NCBI GenBank assembly: GCA_036389675.1
Contig: DASVWI010000012.1
Location: 315,685-379,684 of the forward strand
Source: DASQYE01 sp036389675
Lineage (GTDB): Bacteria; Acidobacteriota; Blastocatellia; Pyrinomonadales; Pyrinomonadaceae
Direction of reading: 5' to 3'
DNA: 64,000 bases
Part shown: piece by piece, positions 57,308 through 64,000 of the stretch
Numbering within the stretch: position 1 is the first letter of the stretch
Layout: the number at the start of each line of letters is the position of its first letter
The notes under the pieces: generated by a model
The model's input: only the letters and a program-made list of their open reading frames with translations
Told to the model about the DNA's origin: nothing
Databases searched by the model: none
Position numbers and translations under genes: made by a program

Positions 57308-59791
57308 ATGGCTATTATTACAAACGCAGATATCGCAGAAGATTTAGAGGCGGCGAGCGCCGGCAGCAGCGGCGGCGGAGACGAGCAGCAGTTGCAGATT
57401 CCGGGCGAGCTGCCCGTACTCCCCTTGCGCGATATAGTTATCTACCCGTTCATGATCGTGCCGCTCTTCGTCTCGCGCGAGAAATCTATTCGCGCCGTGG
57501 ACGAAGCGCTCGGCGAGAATCGCATGATCCTGCTCGCCTCGCAGAAAGACCTCGACAAGGAAGAGCCGACGGGCGATGACCTCTACAAGATCGGCACGGT
57601 GGCCGTCATCATGCGTATGCTCAAGCTGCCTGACGGGCGCATACGCATCCTCGTACAGGGCCTGGCGCGCGCCGAGCTTGAATCGGTCGAAGTGAGCGGC
57701 GAATACCTGCGCGCCCGCCTGCACGTGTTGCAGGAGACGCCCTCGCCCGAGCGCTCGCTCGAAGTCGAAGCCCTGATACGCAATGTGCGCGCTTCGATGG
57801 AGAAGGCCGCCAACCTCGGCAAAAACATCTCGCCCGAAGTGATGGCGATCATCGCCAATCTGGACGACGCCGGACGCCTAGCCGATCTGTCGGCTTCCAA
57901 TCTGGAATTAAAAGTCGAGGACGCGCAGAGCGTTTTGGACATCGCCGACACGACCCTGCGCCTGCGCCGCGTCAACGAGCTTCTGAACAAAGAGATCGAA
58001 GTCCTGACCGTGCAGCAGGAGATCAATACGCAGGCCCGCGCCGACATTGATCGCTCGCAGCGCGAGTTCTACCTGCGCCAGCAGTTGAAGGCGATTCAAT
58101 CCGAGCTTGGCGAAGGCAACGAGCTGGCCGAGGAGATAGCGCAGTTTCGTGAGAAGATCGAAGCCGCGAAGATGCCGAAAGCTGCCGAGGAAGAGGCTGT
58201 GCGCCAGTTGAAGAAGCTTGAGCGCATGCACCCGGACGCAGCCGAGACAGCGACGCTCCGCAACTGGATGGAGATCATGACCGACCTCCCTTGGTCGAAA
58301 GCCTCCGTCGATAATCTTGACCTCGCCAAGGCCGAGCGCATCCTTAACGAAGATCATTACGGGCTTGAAAAGGTCAAGGAGCGCATCATCGAAGCGCTCG
58401 CCGTGCGTAAGCTGAAAGAGAAACCCAAAGGGCCTATCCTTTGTCTGGTTGGCCCACCCGGAGTCGGCAAGACCAGTTTGGGCCGCTCGATTGCGCGCGC
58501 GCTCGACCGAAAGTTCGTGCGCCTCTCCCTTGGAGGCGTTCACGACGAGGCGGAGATTCGCGGCCATCGTCGCACCTATGTCGGCGCAATGCCGGGCCGC
58601 ATCATACAGGCCATTCAGCAGGCGGGCACTAACAACCCGCTCATCATGCTCGACGAGATTGACAAGGTCGGCGCGGACTTTCGCGGCGACCCCTCGTCGG
58701 CCCTCCTCGAAGTCCTAGACCCTGAGCAGAACAATACCTTCCGCGACAACTATCTGAACATCACGTTCGACCTCTCGAACGTGATGTTCATGACCACGGC
58801 CAACGTGCTTGAGACGATTCAGCCGGCTCTGCGTGACCGCATGGAAGTGATTCGTCTGGCCGGTTATACCGAAGAGGAGAAGCGCGAGATTGCGCGCCGC
58901 CACCTTCTGCCCAAACAGACGGAAGAGAACGGCATCACCGCGCGCAACCTTCATATCTCGAAGACGGCCATCCTCGCCATCATCCAGCAGTACACGCAGG
59001 AGGCGGGCCTGCGCCAGCTTGAGCGCGAGCTGGGCACGATCTGTCGCAAGGTGGCGCGGCGCATCGCCGAAGGGAATACGGAAACGGTGCGCGTCTCGCT
59101 CAAAAATCTGCACGAGTTCCTGCGCGCGCCCAAGATTCTGCCCGATGAGGTCTTGAAGAAAGATCAGGTCGGCGTGGCGACCGGCCTTGCATGGACGGCT
59201 GTGGGCGGCGACGTGCTCTTCATAGAGGCGCTGCGTATGAAGGGCAAGGGCAACCTCGTCCTGACCGGACAACTTGGCGAAGTGATGCGCGAATCGGCTC
59301 AGGCGGCCTACTCCTACGCCAAGTCGCGTGCCCGCGAGCTTGAGATCAACGAGGATGATTTCAGCAACTACGACCTGCACATACACATCCCCGAAGGCGC
59401 TATCCCGAAGGACGGCCCGTCGGCGGGGATAACCCTGGCGACCGCCATGGTCTCGGCGCTCTCGCAGCGGGCCATACGCAAGGATGTCGCCATGACGGGC
59501 GAGATAACCTTGCGCGGAAACGTGCTGCCAGTGGGCGGCGTCAAGGAAAAGGTGCTGGCGGCAAGGCGCGCGCGCGTCTCAACCATCATCCTGCCGCAGC
59601 AGAACCGGCGCGATATGGACGAGGTTCCGAAAGAGCCTTTCAAGGACATTCGCTTCGTCTTTGTGGACAACGTGCGACAGGTTTTCCGAGAGGCCCTGAA
59701 GAGCAAAGATGCCCCGCCGGCGACGACGGGCGCGCGCCCCGCCAGAATGCCGCAGGCGGCCAGCGGGCCGGGCCTCCGGGGGGTGCGCTAG
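57308..59791 (+). CDS. lon: ATP-dependent Lon protease
   Basis: 827 residues, longer than E. coli Lon because of a ~25-residue Gly/Ser-rich N-terminus (AASAGSSGGGDEQQLQIPGE) and a ~30-residue C-terminal tail. Substrate-binding domain LPVLPLRDIVIYPFMIVPLF; AAA module with Walker A GPPGVGKTSLGR (~381) and GGVHDEAEIRGHRRTYVGAM, DEIDKV (Walker B); protease domain with catalytic Ser in PKDGPSAGITLATAM (~704) and Lys in GGVKEKVLAARRA (~746). Fully intact. Degrades misfolded and tagged proteins in the cytoplasm. A hairpin terminator follows. Confidence 0.97.
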   Translation: MAIITNADIAEDLEAASAGSSGGGDEQQLQIPGELPVLPLRDIVIYPFMIVPLFVSREKSIRAVDEALGENRMILLASQKDLDKEEPTGDDLYKIGTVAVIMRMLKLPDGRIRILVQGLARAELESVEVSGEYLRARLHVLQETPSPERSLEVEALIRNVRASMEKAANLGKNISPEVMAIIANLDDAGRLADLSASNLELKVEDAQSVLDIADTTLRLRRVNELLNKEIEVLTVQQEINTQARADIDRSQREFYLRQQLKAIQSELGEGNELAEEIAQFREKIEAAKMPKAAEEEAVRQLKKLERMHPDAAETATLRNWMEIMTDLPWSKASVDNLDLAKAERILNEDHYGLEKVKERIIEALAVRKLKEKPKGPILCLVGPPGVGKTSLGRSIARALDRKFVRLSLGGVHDEAEIRGHRRTYVGAMPGRIIQAIQQAGTNNPLIMLDEIDKVGADFRGDPSSALLEVLDPEQNNTFRDNYLNITFDLSNVMFMTTANVLETIQPALRDRMEVIRLAGYTEEEKREIARRHLLPKQTEENGITARNLHISKTAILAIIQQYTQEAGLRQLERELGTICRKVARRIAEGNTETVRVSLKNLHEFLRAPKILPDEVLKKDQVGVATGLAWTAVGGDVLFIEALRMKGKGNLVLTGQLGEVMRESAQAAYSYAKSRARELEINEDDFSNYDLHIHIPEGAIPKDGPSAGITLATAMVSALSQRAIRKDVAMTGEITLRGNVLPVGGVKEKVLAARRARVSTIILPQQNRRDMDEVPKEPFKDIRFVFVDNVRQVFREALKSKDAPPATTGARPARMPQAASGPGLRGVR

Positions 59792-59878
59792 GCTCAATCA
59801 TTTCAACAATTAAGTAGGCTGAAAAATCTCTCGCGCGGGGCACAACCCGATGCCCCCCGGCAGCATCTTTAATACTGT

Positions 59879-59919
59879 GTGCGAAGCGGTTATTAGTGGA
59901 AAATTTAACCGCTTCGCAC
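59879..59919 (+). terminator. Hairpin terminator after lon
   Basis: GTGCGAAGCGGTTA / TAACCGCTTCGCAC perfect 14-bp stem, 13-nt loop, followed by TCTCTTT, in the 364-nt gap between lon and the MltD-like gene. Confidence 0.8.
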
Positions 59920-59941
59920 TCTCTTTAAAGCAGATAATTGT

Positions 59942-59969
59942 TTGACACCCCTCGAAAGCGTGTGATAAC
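59942..59969 (+). promoter_or_regulatory. Promoter of the MltD-like gene
   Basis: TTGACA (59942-59947), 16-bp spacer, GATAAC (59964-59969). It predicts a leader of about 180 nt before ATG 60156; no known riboswitch is recognised in it. Confidence 0.65.
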
Positions 59970-60155
59970 CTCCGGGGCCTGTGGCTTCAAATCATGCCAT
60001 CAAGCATGATCGCCCTTCCAAGCGGAGTCACGCAAATACAGGAACTTTGCATATACCCCTCGCGTTCGAGATTGTGGATGCCGCAGCGACTTGCCCTTAG
60101 CGAGCAGTGGCCGTCTCGGGATTCGCTATAGCTTTCTTTAAAGGAGACCGACGAT

Positions 60156-61802
60156 TTGATGACAACGTGCTTCCCCCGTTTAATCGCCCGCGCCGCGCTA
60201 CTCGTGGCGCTCGTCGCCCCCGCCGCTCTTGTTTCCGCACAGATTCCGTCAGGCTCATCGGCCCGCTCCATCCCCAACGAGGTGGAAAAGGCCGACACGC
60301 GCGTCCTTCAGGTTATGTCCCGTGCCGAAGTCCACTTCAAACAGGGTGAGCTGAACCTCAAGGACAACAAGCGCTACGAAGCCCGCGAGGAATTCGACAG
60401 GGCCGTTGATGTCATCCTCGAATCCGGGATGGACGTGCGCGCCAGCTCTCGCCTGCAAACCTATTATCTGGAACTGGTCGAGAGGATTTATCGTCTCGAA
60501 GTCCCGAACCAGCCATACGTTCAGCCCGTGCCGCAGGGCGGCATGCTCGCGCAGAACACGATTGTTCCCGCCTCGCTCGGCGGTGACGGCGGCGCAGTCA
60601 AGACGCAGGAGCAGCAGGTCGCGCAAGTCGGTTTCCGCGAGCAGAAGTTCGAGCCCTCGCCGCTCGACGAGCTGAGCAAGCTCGTCCTGACGCAGGAAGA
60701 GCAGAACGTCAATCCTGAGGATGTCGCAAGCCTGGAGCAGGCCAAGAACTCGATTGATTTCGGCTTCAACACCAATCCGCTCATTCAGCAGTTCATCAAC
60801 TATTATCAGGGCCGCGGGCGCGCGACGATGGAGACGGGCATGCGTCGTTCGGGCCAGTTTATGAGGATGGCGCGCAAGATTTTCCGTGAAGAGGGCGTGC
60901 CCGAAGACATCACCTGGCTCGGACAGGTCGAGAGCGCCTGGCGTCCGCGCGCGCAAAGCTGGGCCGCCGCTTCCGGCCTCTGGCAGTTTATTCCGGGCAC
61001 GGGCGCGACCTACGGCTTGCGCCAGACCGCCTGGGTTGACGAGCGCAACAGCTTTGAGAAAGCGACGCGCGCATCCGCACGCTACCTGAGAGATTTGGCT
61101 CGCCACTACAACGGCGACTGGGAACTGGCGATGGCGGCTTACAACACCGGACAGGGCAACGTTGACCGCGCCATCTCGCGCGCCGGACGCGCAAACTTCT
61201 GGGCCATCTATCCCTACATCGCGCAGGAGACGCGCAACTACGTGCCGAACATTTTGGCGACCATCCTGATTGCGAAGAACCCCGAGAAGTACGGCTTTCG
61301 CAACATTCGCCCGGATGCTCCCATGTCCTACGACATCGTTCGCGTGCCCAGCGCCACCAGCCTCCATCAGGTCGCTGCGGCCACCGGCATCAGCGTCGAT
61401 TATATTCGCAGCATCAATCCTGAGCTCAGGCGCGACGTGACGCCGCGCGGCGAGCCCTACGACATTCGCATCCCCGGCGGAAAGGCAAACCAGTTCGTCG
61501 CTTACCTGAAGAACGTGCCCCTGAACCAGCGCGACGCCGCGCCGCGCAGCAACAACGTGCAGATGACCACGCTCATCCGCGCGAAGGGGAACACGGAAGC
61601 GCCTGCCGGTAGCAGCCTGATGAAGATCAAGGCGCGTGCCGGCGACACGATTGCCAAGATAGCCGAGCGTTCCAATGTTTCAGCCGACGATGTGGCCCGT
61701 TTGAACGGCATGGCCGTTGACGCGGAGCTACAGCCCGGTCAGGAAATCAAGGTTCCGTCATCGTCGTCGCAGGGCGGCTCGCGCCGTCGCGGCGGTCGCT
61801 AG
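60156..61802 (+). CDS. MltD-like lytic transglycosylase with LysM domains
   Basis: 548 residues; AAAGGAGACC before the ATG and a signal peptide (LIARAALLVALVAPAALVSA). Residues ~30-190 are a helical N-region. The SLT domain follows: FREEGVPEDITWLGQVESAW with catalytic E259, AQSWAAASGLWQFIPGTGAT, AMAAYNTGQGNVDRAI. A LysM-like segment (~392-440, VRVPSATSLHQVAAATGISV) and a clear LysM (KIKARAGDTIAKIAERSNVS, ~488-535) bind peptidoglycan. Should cleave murein in the periplasm. Ends in a Gly/Arg/Ser tail. Confidence 0.94.
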   Translation: MMTTCFPRLIARAALLVALVAPAALVSAQIPSGSSARSIPNEVEKADTRVLQVMSRAEVHFKQGELNLKDNKRYEAREEFDRAVDVILESGMDVRASSRLQTYYLELVERIYRLEVPNQPYVQPVPQGGMLAQNTIVPASLGGDGGAVKTQEQQVAQVGFREQKFEPSPLDELSKLVLTQEEQNVNPEDVASLEQAKNSIDFGFNTNPLIQQFINYYQGRGRATMETGMRRSGQFMRMARKIFREEGVPEDITWLGQVESAWRPRAQSWAAASGLWQFIPGTGATYGLRQTAWVDERNSFEKATRASARYLRDLARHYNGDWELAMAAYNTGQGNVDRAISRAGRANFWAIYPYIAQETRNYVPNILATILIAKNPEKYGFRNIRPDAPMSYDIVRVPSATSLHQVAAATGISVDYIRSINPELRRDVTPRGEPYDIRIPGGKANQFVAYLKNVPLNQRDAAPRSNNVQMTTLIRAKGNTEAPAGSSLMKIKARAGDTIAKIAERSNVSADDVARLNGMAVDAELQPGQEIKVPSSSSQGGSRRRGGR

Positions 61803-61989
61803 AACCCGGAACGGAAGCGTTCGCTCCTCTCAATCGAACGCTTGGGACTCCGCAGGCTTAACGAACGGGCGCGCTTTTAACCGAAGACGGAAAAAGCGCG
61901 CCCCTCTCTTTTTCATCAATCGTCGGGCGCGTCCTCACTTGATGAGCGCCAACGGTTCTTTCATCCTTCATAGCAGGAGCAATCTCACC

Positions 61990-63558
61990 ATGCTCTTTCG
62001 CACACAATCGGCTGCCGTCTACGGCATTGACGCAGACCTCGTTGACATTGAAGTCGATCTCACGCCCGCGCGCGGCGAGAGCGACTCTCCGTCTTCCGTG
62101 ACCATCGTCGGGTTGCCCGATGCCGCCGTGCGCGAATCGCGCGAGCGCATACGCGCGGCCATCACCAACTGCGCCTTCTTCTTTCCCATTCACAAGACGA
62201 CGATCAATCTTGCGCCCGCCGATGTGCGTAAGGAAGGCGCGAGCTTTGATCTGCCGATTGCGCTCGGCATCCTGGGCGCGAACGGTGACCTCGGCGACCT
62301 TGAGAGCCTGACCGATACGCTCTCGGTCGGCGAGTTGTCTCTAGATGGCCGCGTGCGACCGATCAAGGGAGCGCTGCCCATAGCCATACGCGCGCGCGAC
62401 GCTTCCATAAAACACCTGCTCTTGCCTGAAGAGAATGCTAAGGAAGCGGCGGTTGTCGGAGGCGTGCAGGTTTACGCGGTCGCCACCTTGCGCGATGCTG
62501 TCGAGCTGATCGCGGCCCTTCGCTCAAGCGTTCCTCCCGCGCCTCTCGTCGTTAACCCTTCCGACCTGCTTCGCACCGATGAGCATTACCTTGTGGATTT
62601 TCGAGAGGTACGCGGGCAGCTCTCGGCCAAGCGCGCGCTCGAAGTCGCCAGCGCGGGCAGCCATAATATTCTGCTGATTGGCCCGCCCGGCTCTGGCAAG
62701 ACCATGCTCGCTAAACGCCTGCCGACTATCCTGCCGCCGCTGGAATTCGAGGCCGCTCTGGAATTGACCAAGATACATTCGGTGGCGGGGCTCACGGGGC
62801 GCTCAGGGCTTGTGACCACCAGGCCGTTTCGCTCGCCGCACCATACGACGAGCGATGCCGGGTTGATCGGCGGCGGCGCGCTCCCGCGCCCGGGCGAAGT
62901 CAGCCTAGCGCATCACGGCGTGCTCTTTCTAGACGAGTTGCCGGAGTTTGACCGCAGTGTCCTTGAAGTCCTCCGGCAGCCGCTCGAGGATCAGCGGGTC
63001 ACGATTAGCCGCGCGGCGATGACTCTGACCTTTCCGGCCTCTTTCATGCTGGCGGCGGCGATGAATCCTTGCCCCTGCGGTTTCTGGAACGACCCGACGC
63101 GCGAGTGTCGCTGCACGCCTTTGCAGATTCAACGCTACGTGGGGCGCATCTCAGGGCCGCTGCTCGACCGCATAGACATACATATTGACGTGCCCGCCGT
63201 GCGTTTCCGTGATTTGACGGGCGACGCCGGAGGGCCTGAGCCTGAGGGGTCGGCCAGCATTCGTGAGCGTGTGGCGGCGGCGCGCGAGCGCCAGCTCAGG
63301 CGTTTCGCGGGCGAGGGAATCTTCTCGAATGCCGCCATGACGCCGCGACTTATTCGCCGTTTTTGCCGCATTGATTCTGAGAGCGAGCGCCTGCTGGAAA
63401 CGGCGATGACCCGTCTGGGCTTGTCAGCGCGCGCCTATGACCGTATTCTGAAGGTCAGCCGTACCATCGCTGACTTGGACGCTAGCGACAAAGTTGCCGC
63501 GGCGCATGTCGCCGAGGCCGTGGGTTATCGTTCGCTCGACCGCACCTATTGGACGTAA
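61990..63558 (+). CDS. comM: YifB/ComM-type Mg-chelatase-like AAA ATPase
   Basis: 522 residues from ATG 61990 (MLFRTQSAAVYGIDADLVDI). N-terminal Lon-protease-like fold without a catalytic Ser (VTIVGLPDAAVRESRERIRA, PADVRKEGASFDLPIALGIL). AAA core with Walker A IGPPGSGKTMLAKRLP (~231) and GVLFLDELPEFDRSVLEVLR; Cys-rich MNPCPCGFWNDPTRECRCTP; C-terminal RAYDRILKVSRTIADLDASD. This is the ComM family, a helicase that promotes branch migration in natural transformation. The frame is open upstream to 61717 but overlaps the MltD-like gene, so 61990 is preferred. Confidence 0.93.
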   Translation: MLFRTQSAAVYGIDADLVDIEVDLTPARGESDSPSSVTIVGLPDAAVRESRERIRAAITNCAFFFPIHKTTINLAPADVRKEGASFDLPIALGILGANGDLGDLESLTDTLSVGELSLDGRVRPIKGALPIAIRARDASIKHLLLPEENAKEAAVVGGVQVYAVATLRDAVELIAALRSSVPPAPLVVNPSDLLRTDEHYLVDFREVRGQLSAKRALEVASAGSHNILLIGPPGSGKTMLAKRLPTILPPLEFEAALELTKIHSVAGLTGRSGLVTTRPFRSPHHTTSDAGLIGGGALPRPGEVSLAHHGVLFLDELPEFDRSVLEVLRQPLEDQRVTISRAAMTLTFPASFMLAAAMNPCPCGFWNDPTRECRCTPLQIQRYVGRISGPLLDRIDIHIDVPAVRFRDLTGDAGGPEPEGSASIRERVAAARERQLRRFAGEGIFSNAAMTPRLIRRFCRIDSESERLLETAMTRLGLSARAYDRILKVSRTIADLDASDKVAAAHVAEAVGYRSLDRTYWT

Positions 63559-63772
63559 GGCGTCGCCCGGTGTACACGAAAGCGTTGGTTCGGCATACTA
63601 AAAAGATTAACTTTTAGTAGAATAAGGCAACGACGCGCGAGAAGCGCCGCATCTCAAAAGAGGTGAAAAGAGCCCGTAACTCAAAGAGCCTCCTCCCATT
63701 GAGGCCGTCGAGAAGGGGAGCGGTTAAAACTTTCACCGAGACAAGAGCGGTTGCGACTCACGCCGGTTCTGA

Positions 63773-64000
63773 ATGAGCATGGAAGAGGCAGCAAGACTTC
63801 CAACGCTGGCCCGAACAAACGGACACGTGACCGCAGCCGAACCCGAGACAACACAGCGCACCGACTACGCCCTGGCGCAGAAGGCGGCAGAAGGCGATAT
63901 GACGGCTTTCGAGGAACTCTACTCGCGTCATAACCGCAGGGTCTATTCCCTGTGCCTTCGCATGACGCAAAACGTCTCGGAGGCCGAAGACCTCGCGCAG
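63773..64000 (+). CDS. ECF-type sigma factor, N-terminal fragment
   Basis: 76 codons from ATG 63773 (an alternative ATG is at 63779), running off the right edge. ALAQKAAEGDMTAFEELYSR, HNRRVYSLCLRMTQNVSEAE, DLAQ is sigma-70 region 2.1-2.2 of an ECF factor. The rest is outside the window, so subgroup and partner cannot be judged. Upstream (63596-63619) is a small A/T hairpin, TACTAAAA / TTTTAGTA. Confidence 0.85.
   Translation, partial: MSMEEAARLPTLARTNGHVTAAEPETTQRTDYALAQKAAEGDMTAFEELYSRHNRRVYSLCLRMTQNVSEAEDLAQ

Noticed and set aside
59976..60155. Cyclic-di-GMP or cyclic-di-AMP riboswitch in the MltD-like leader
   Set aside because: A few bases (CACGCAAA) recall GEMM, but the conserved tetraloop/receptor and other motif positions are not found.
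61717..61989. N-terminal extension of the ComM-like protein
   Set aside because: It would overlap the end of the MltD-like gene and has no family match; the usual MLFRTQSAAVYGID start is at 61990.

Overview
The window reads as a chromosomal segment of a GC-rich member of the Acidobacteriota, most likely Blastocatellia-like. The taxonomic call is inference. It rests on an Oar-like TonB receptor with a carboxypeptidase-regulatory-like N-terminus, FG-GAP/ASPIC-UnbV proteins paired with TPR proteins, a serine/threonine kinase with C-terminal TPRs next to an ECF sigma factor, a delta-60-repeat surface protein, S46 peptidase, and many short palindromic repeats between genes. No rRNA marker is present, so the rank is uncertain.

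Layout. 1-8.2 kb: a DNA-repair-type pair (DUF72 and an AlkA-like fragment), then two FG-GAP/UnbV-TPR gene pairs facing each other with a four-helix-bundle (23S intervening-sequence type) gene between them. 8.7-17.1 kb: a TonB-dependent Oar-like receptor, a SnoaL-like protein, and a secreted trehalase plus large glycosidase operon. 17.3-24.3 kb: an accessory block with a NotI-family restriction enzyme plus an adenine methyltransferase, then a small biosynthetic cluster: an ATP-grasp/PLP-decarboxylase fusion, an Asp/Asn-hydroxylase-like Fe(II)/2OG oxygenase and a transglutaminase-like Cys-His-Asp protein. 24.3-32.3 kb: kinase/ECF sigma pair and a 1251-residue repeat protein. 32.4-36.2 kb: a second, AT-richer accessory block with a 21-bp tandem repeat, an XRE regulator, a second type II restriction-modification pair, and a tRNA-Asn(GUU) gene split by a group I intron. 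36.4-64 kb: mostly housekeeping and envelope genes (esterase, Crp/Fnr regulator, PBP1A, tmRNA, murI, rph, SET protein, selA, csp, S46 peptidase, M23 peptidase, sigma/anti-sigma pair, flippase-like protein, MaoC-like protein, nrdR, hsp20, lon, MltD-like transglycosylase, comM-like ATPase, start of another ECF sigma factor).

The two most unusual items are (1) the ATP-grasp-decarboxylase fusion cluster at 19241-23280, which looks like a compact pathway for ligating, decarboxylating and hydroxylating an amino-acid-derived substrate, and (2) the group I intron at 35827-36114 inside the anticodon of tRNA-Asn, whose P4 and P7 pairings and core sequences can be read directly. A third theme is the set of dispersed palindromic elements. 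One of them (7057-7146) supplies the start codon region and part of the signal peptide of an FG-GAP/UnbV protein, and others end on or beside stop codons.

Functional links: cell-wall genes (PBP1A, murI, M23, MltD) and stress or quality-control genes (tmRNA, lon, hsp20, csp, nrdR) dominate the right half. The left half is secretion, surface and carbohydrate use, interrupted by defence and specialised-metabolism islands.
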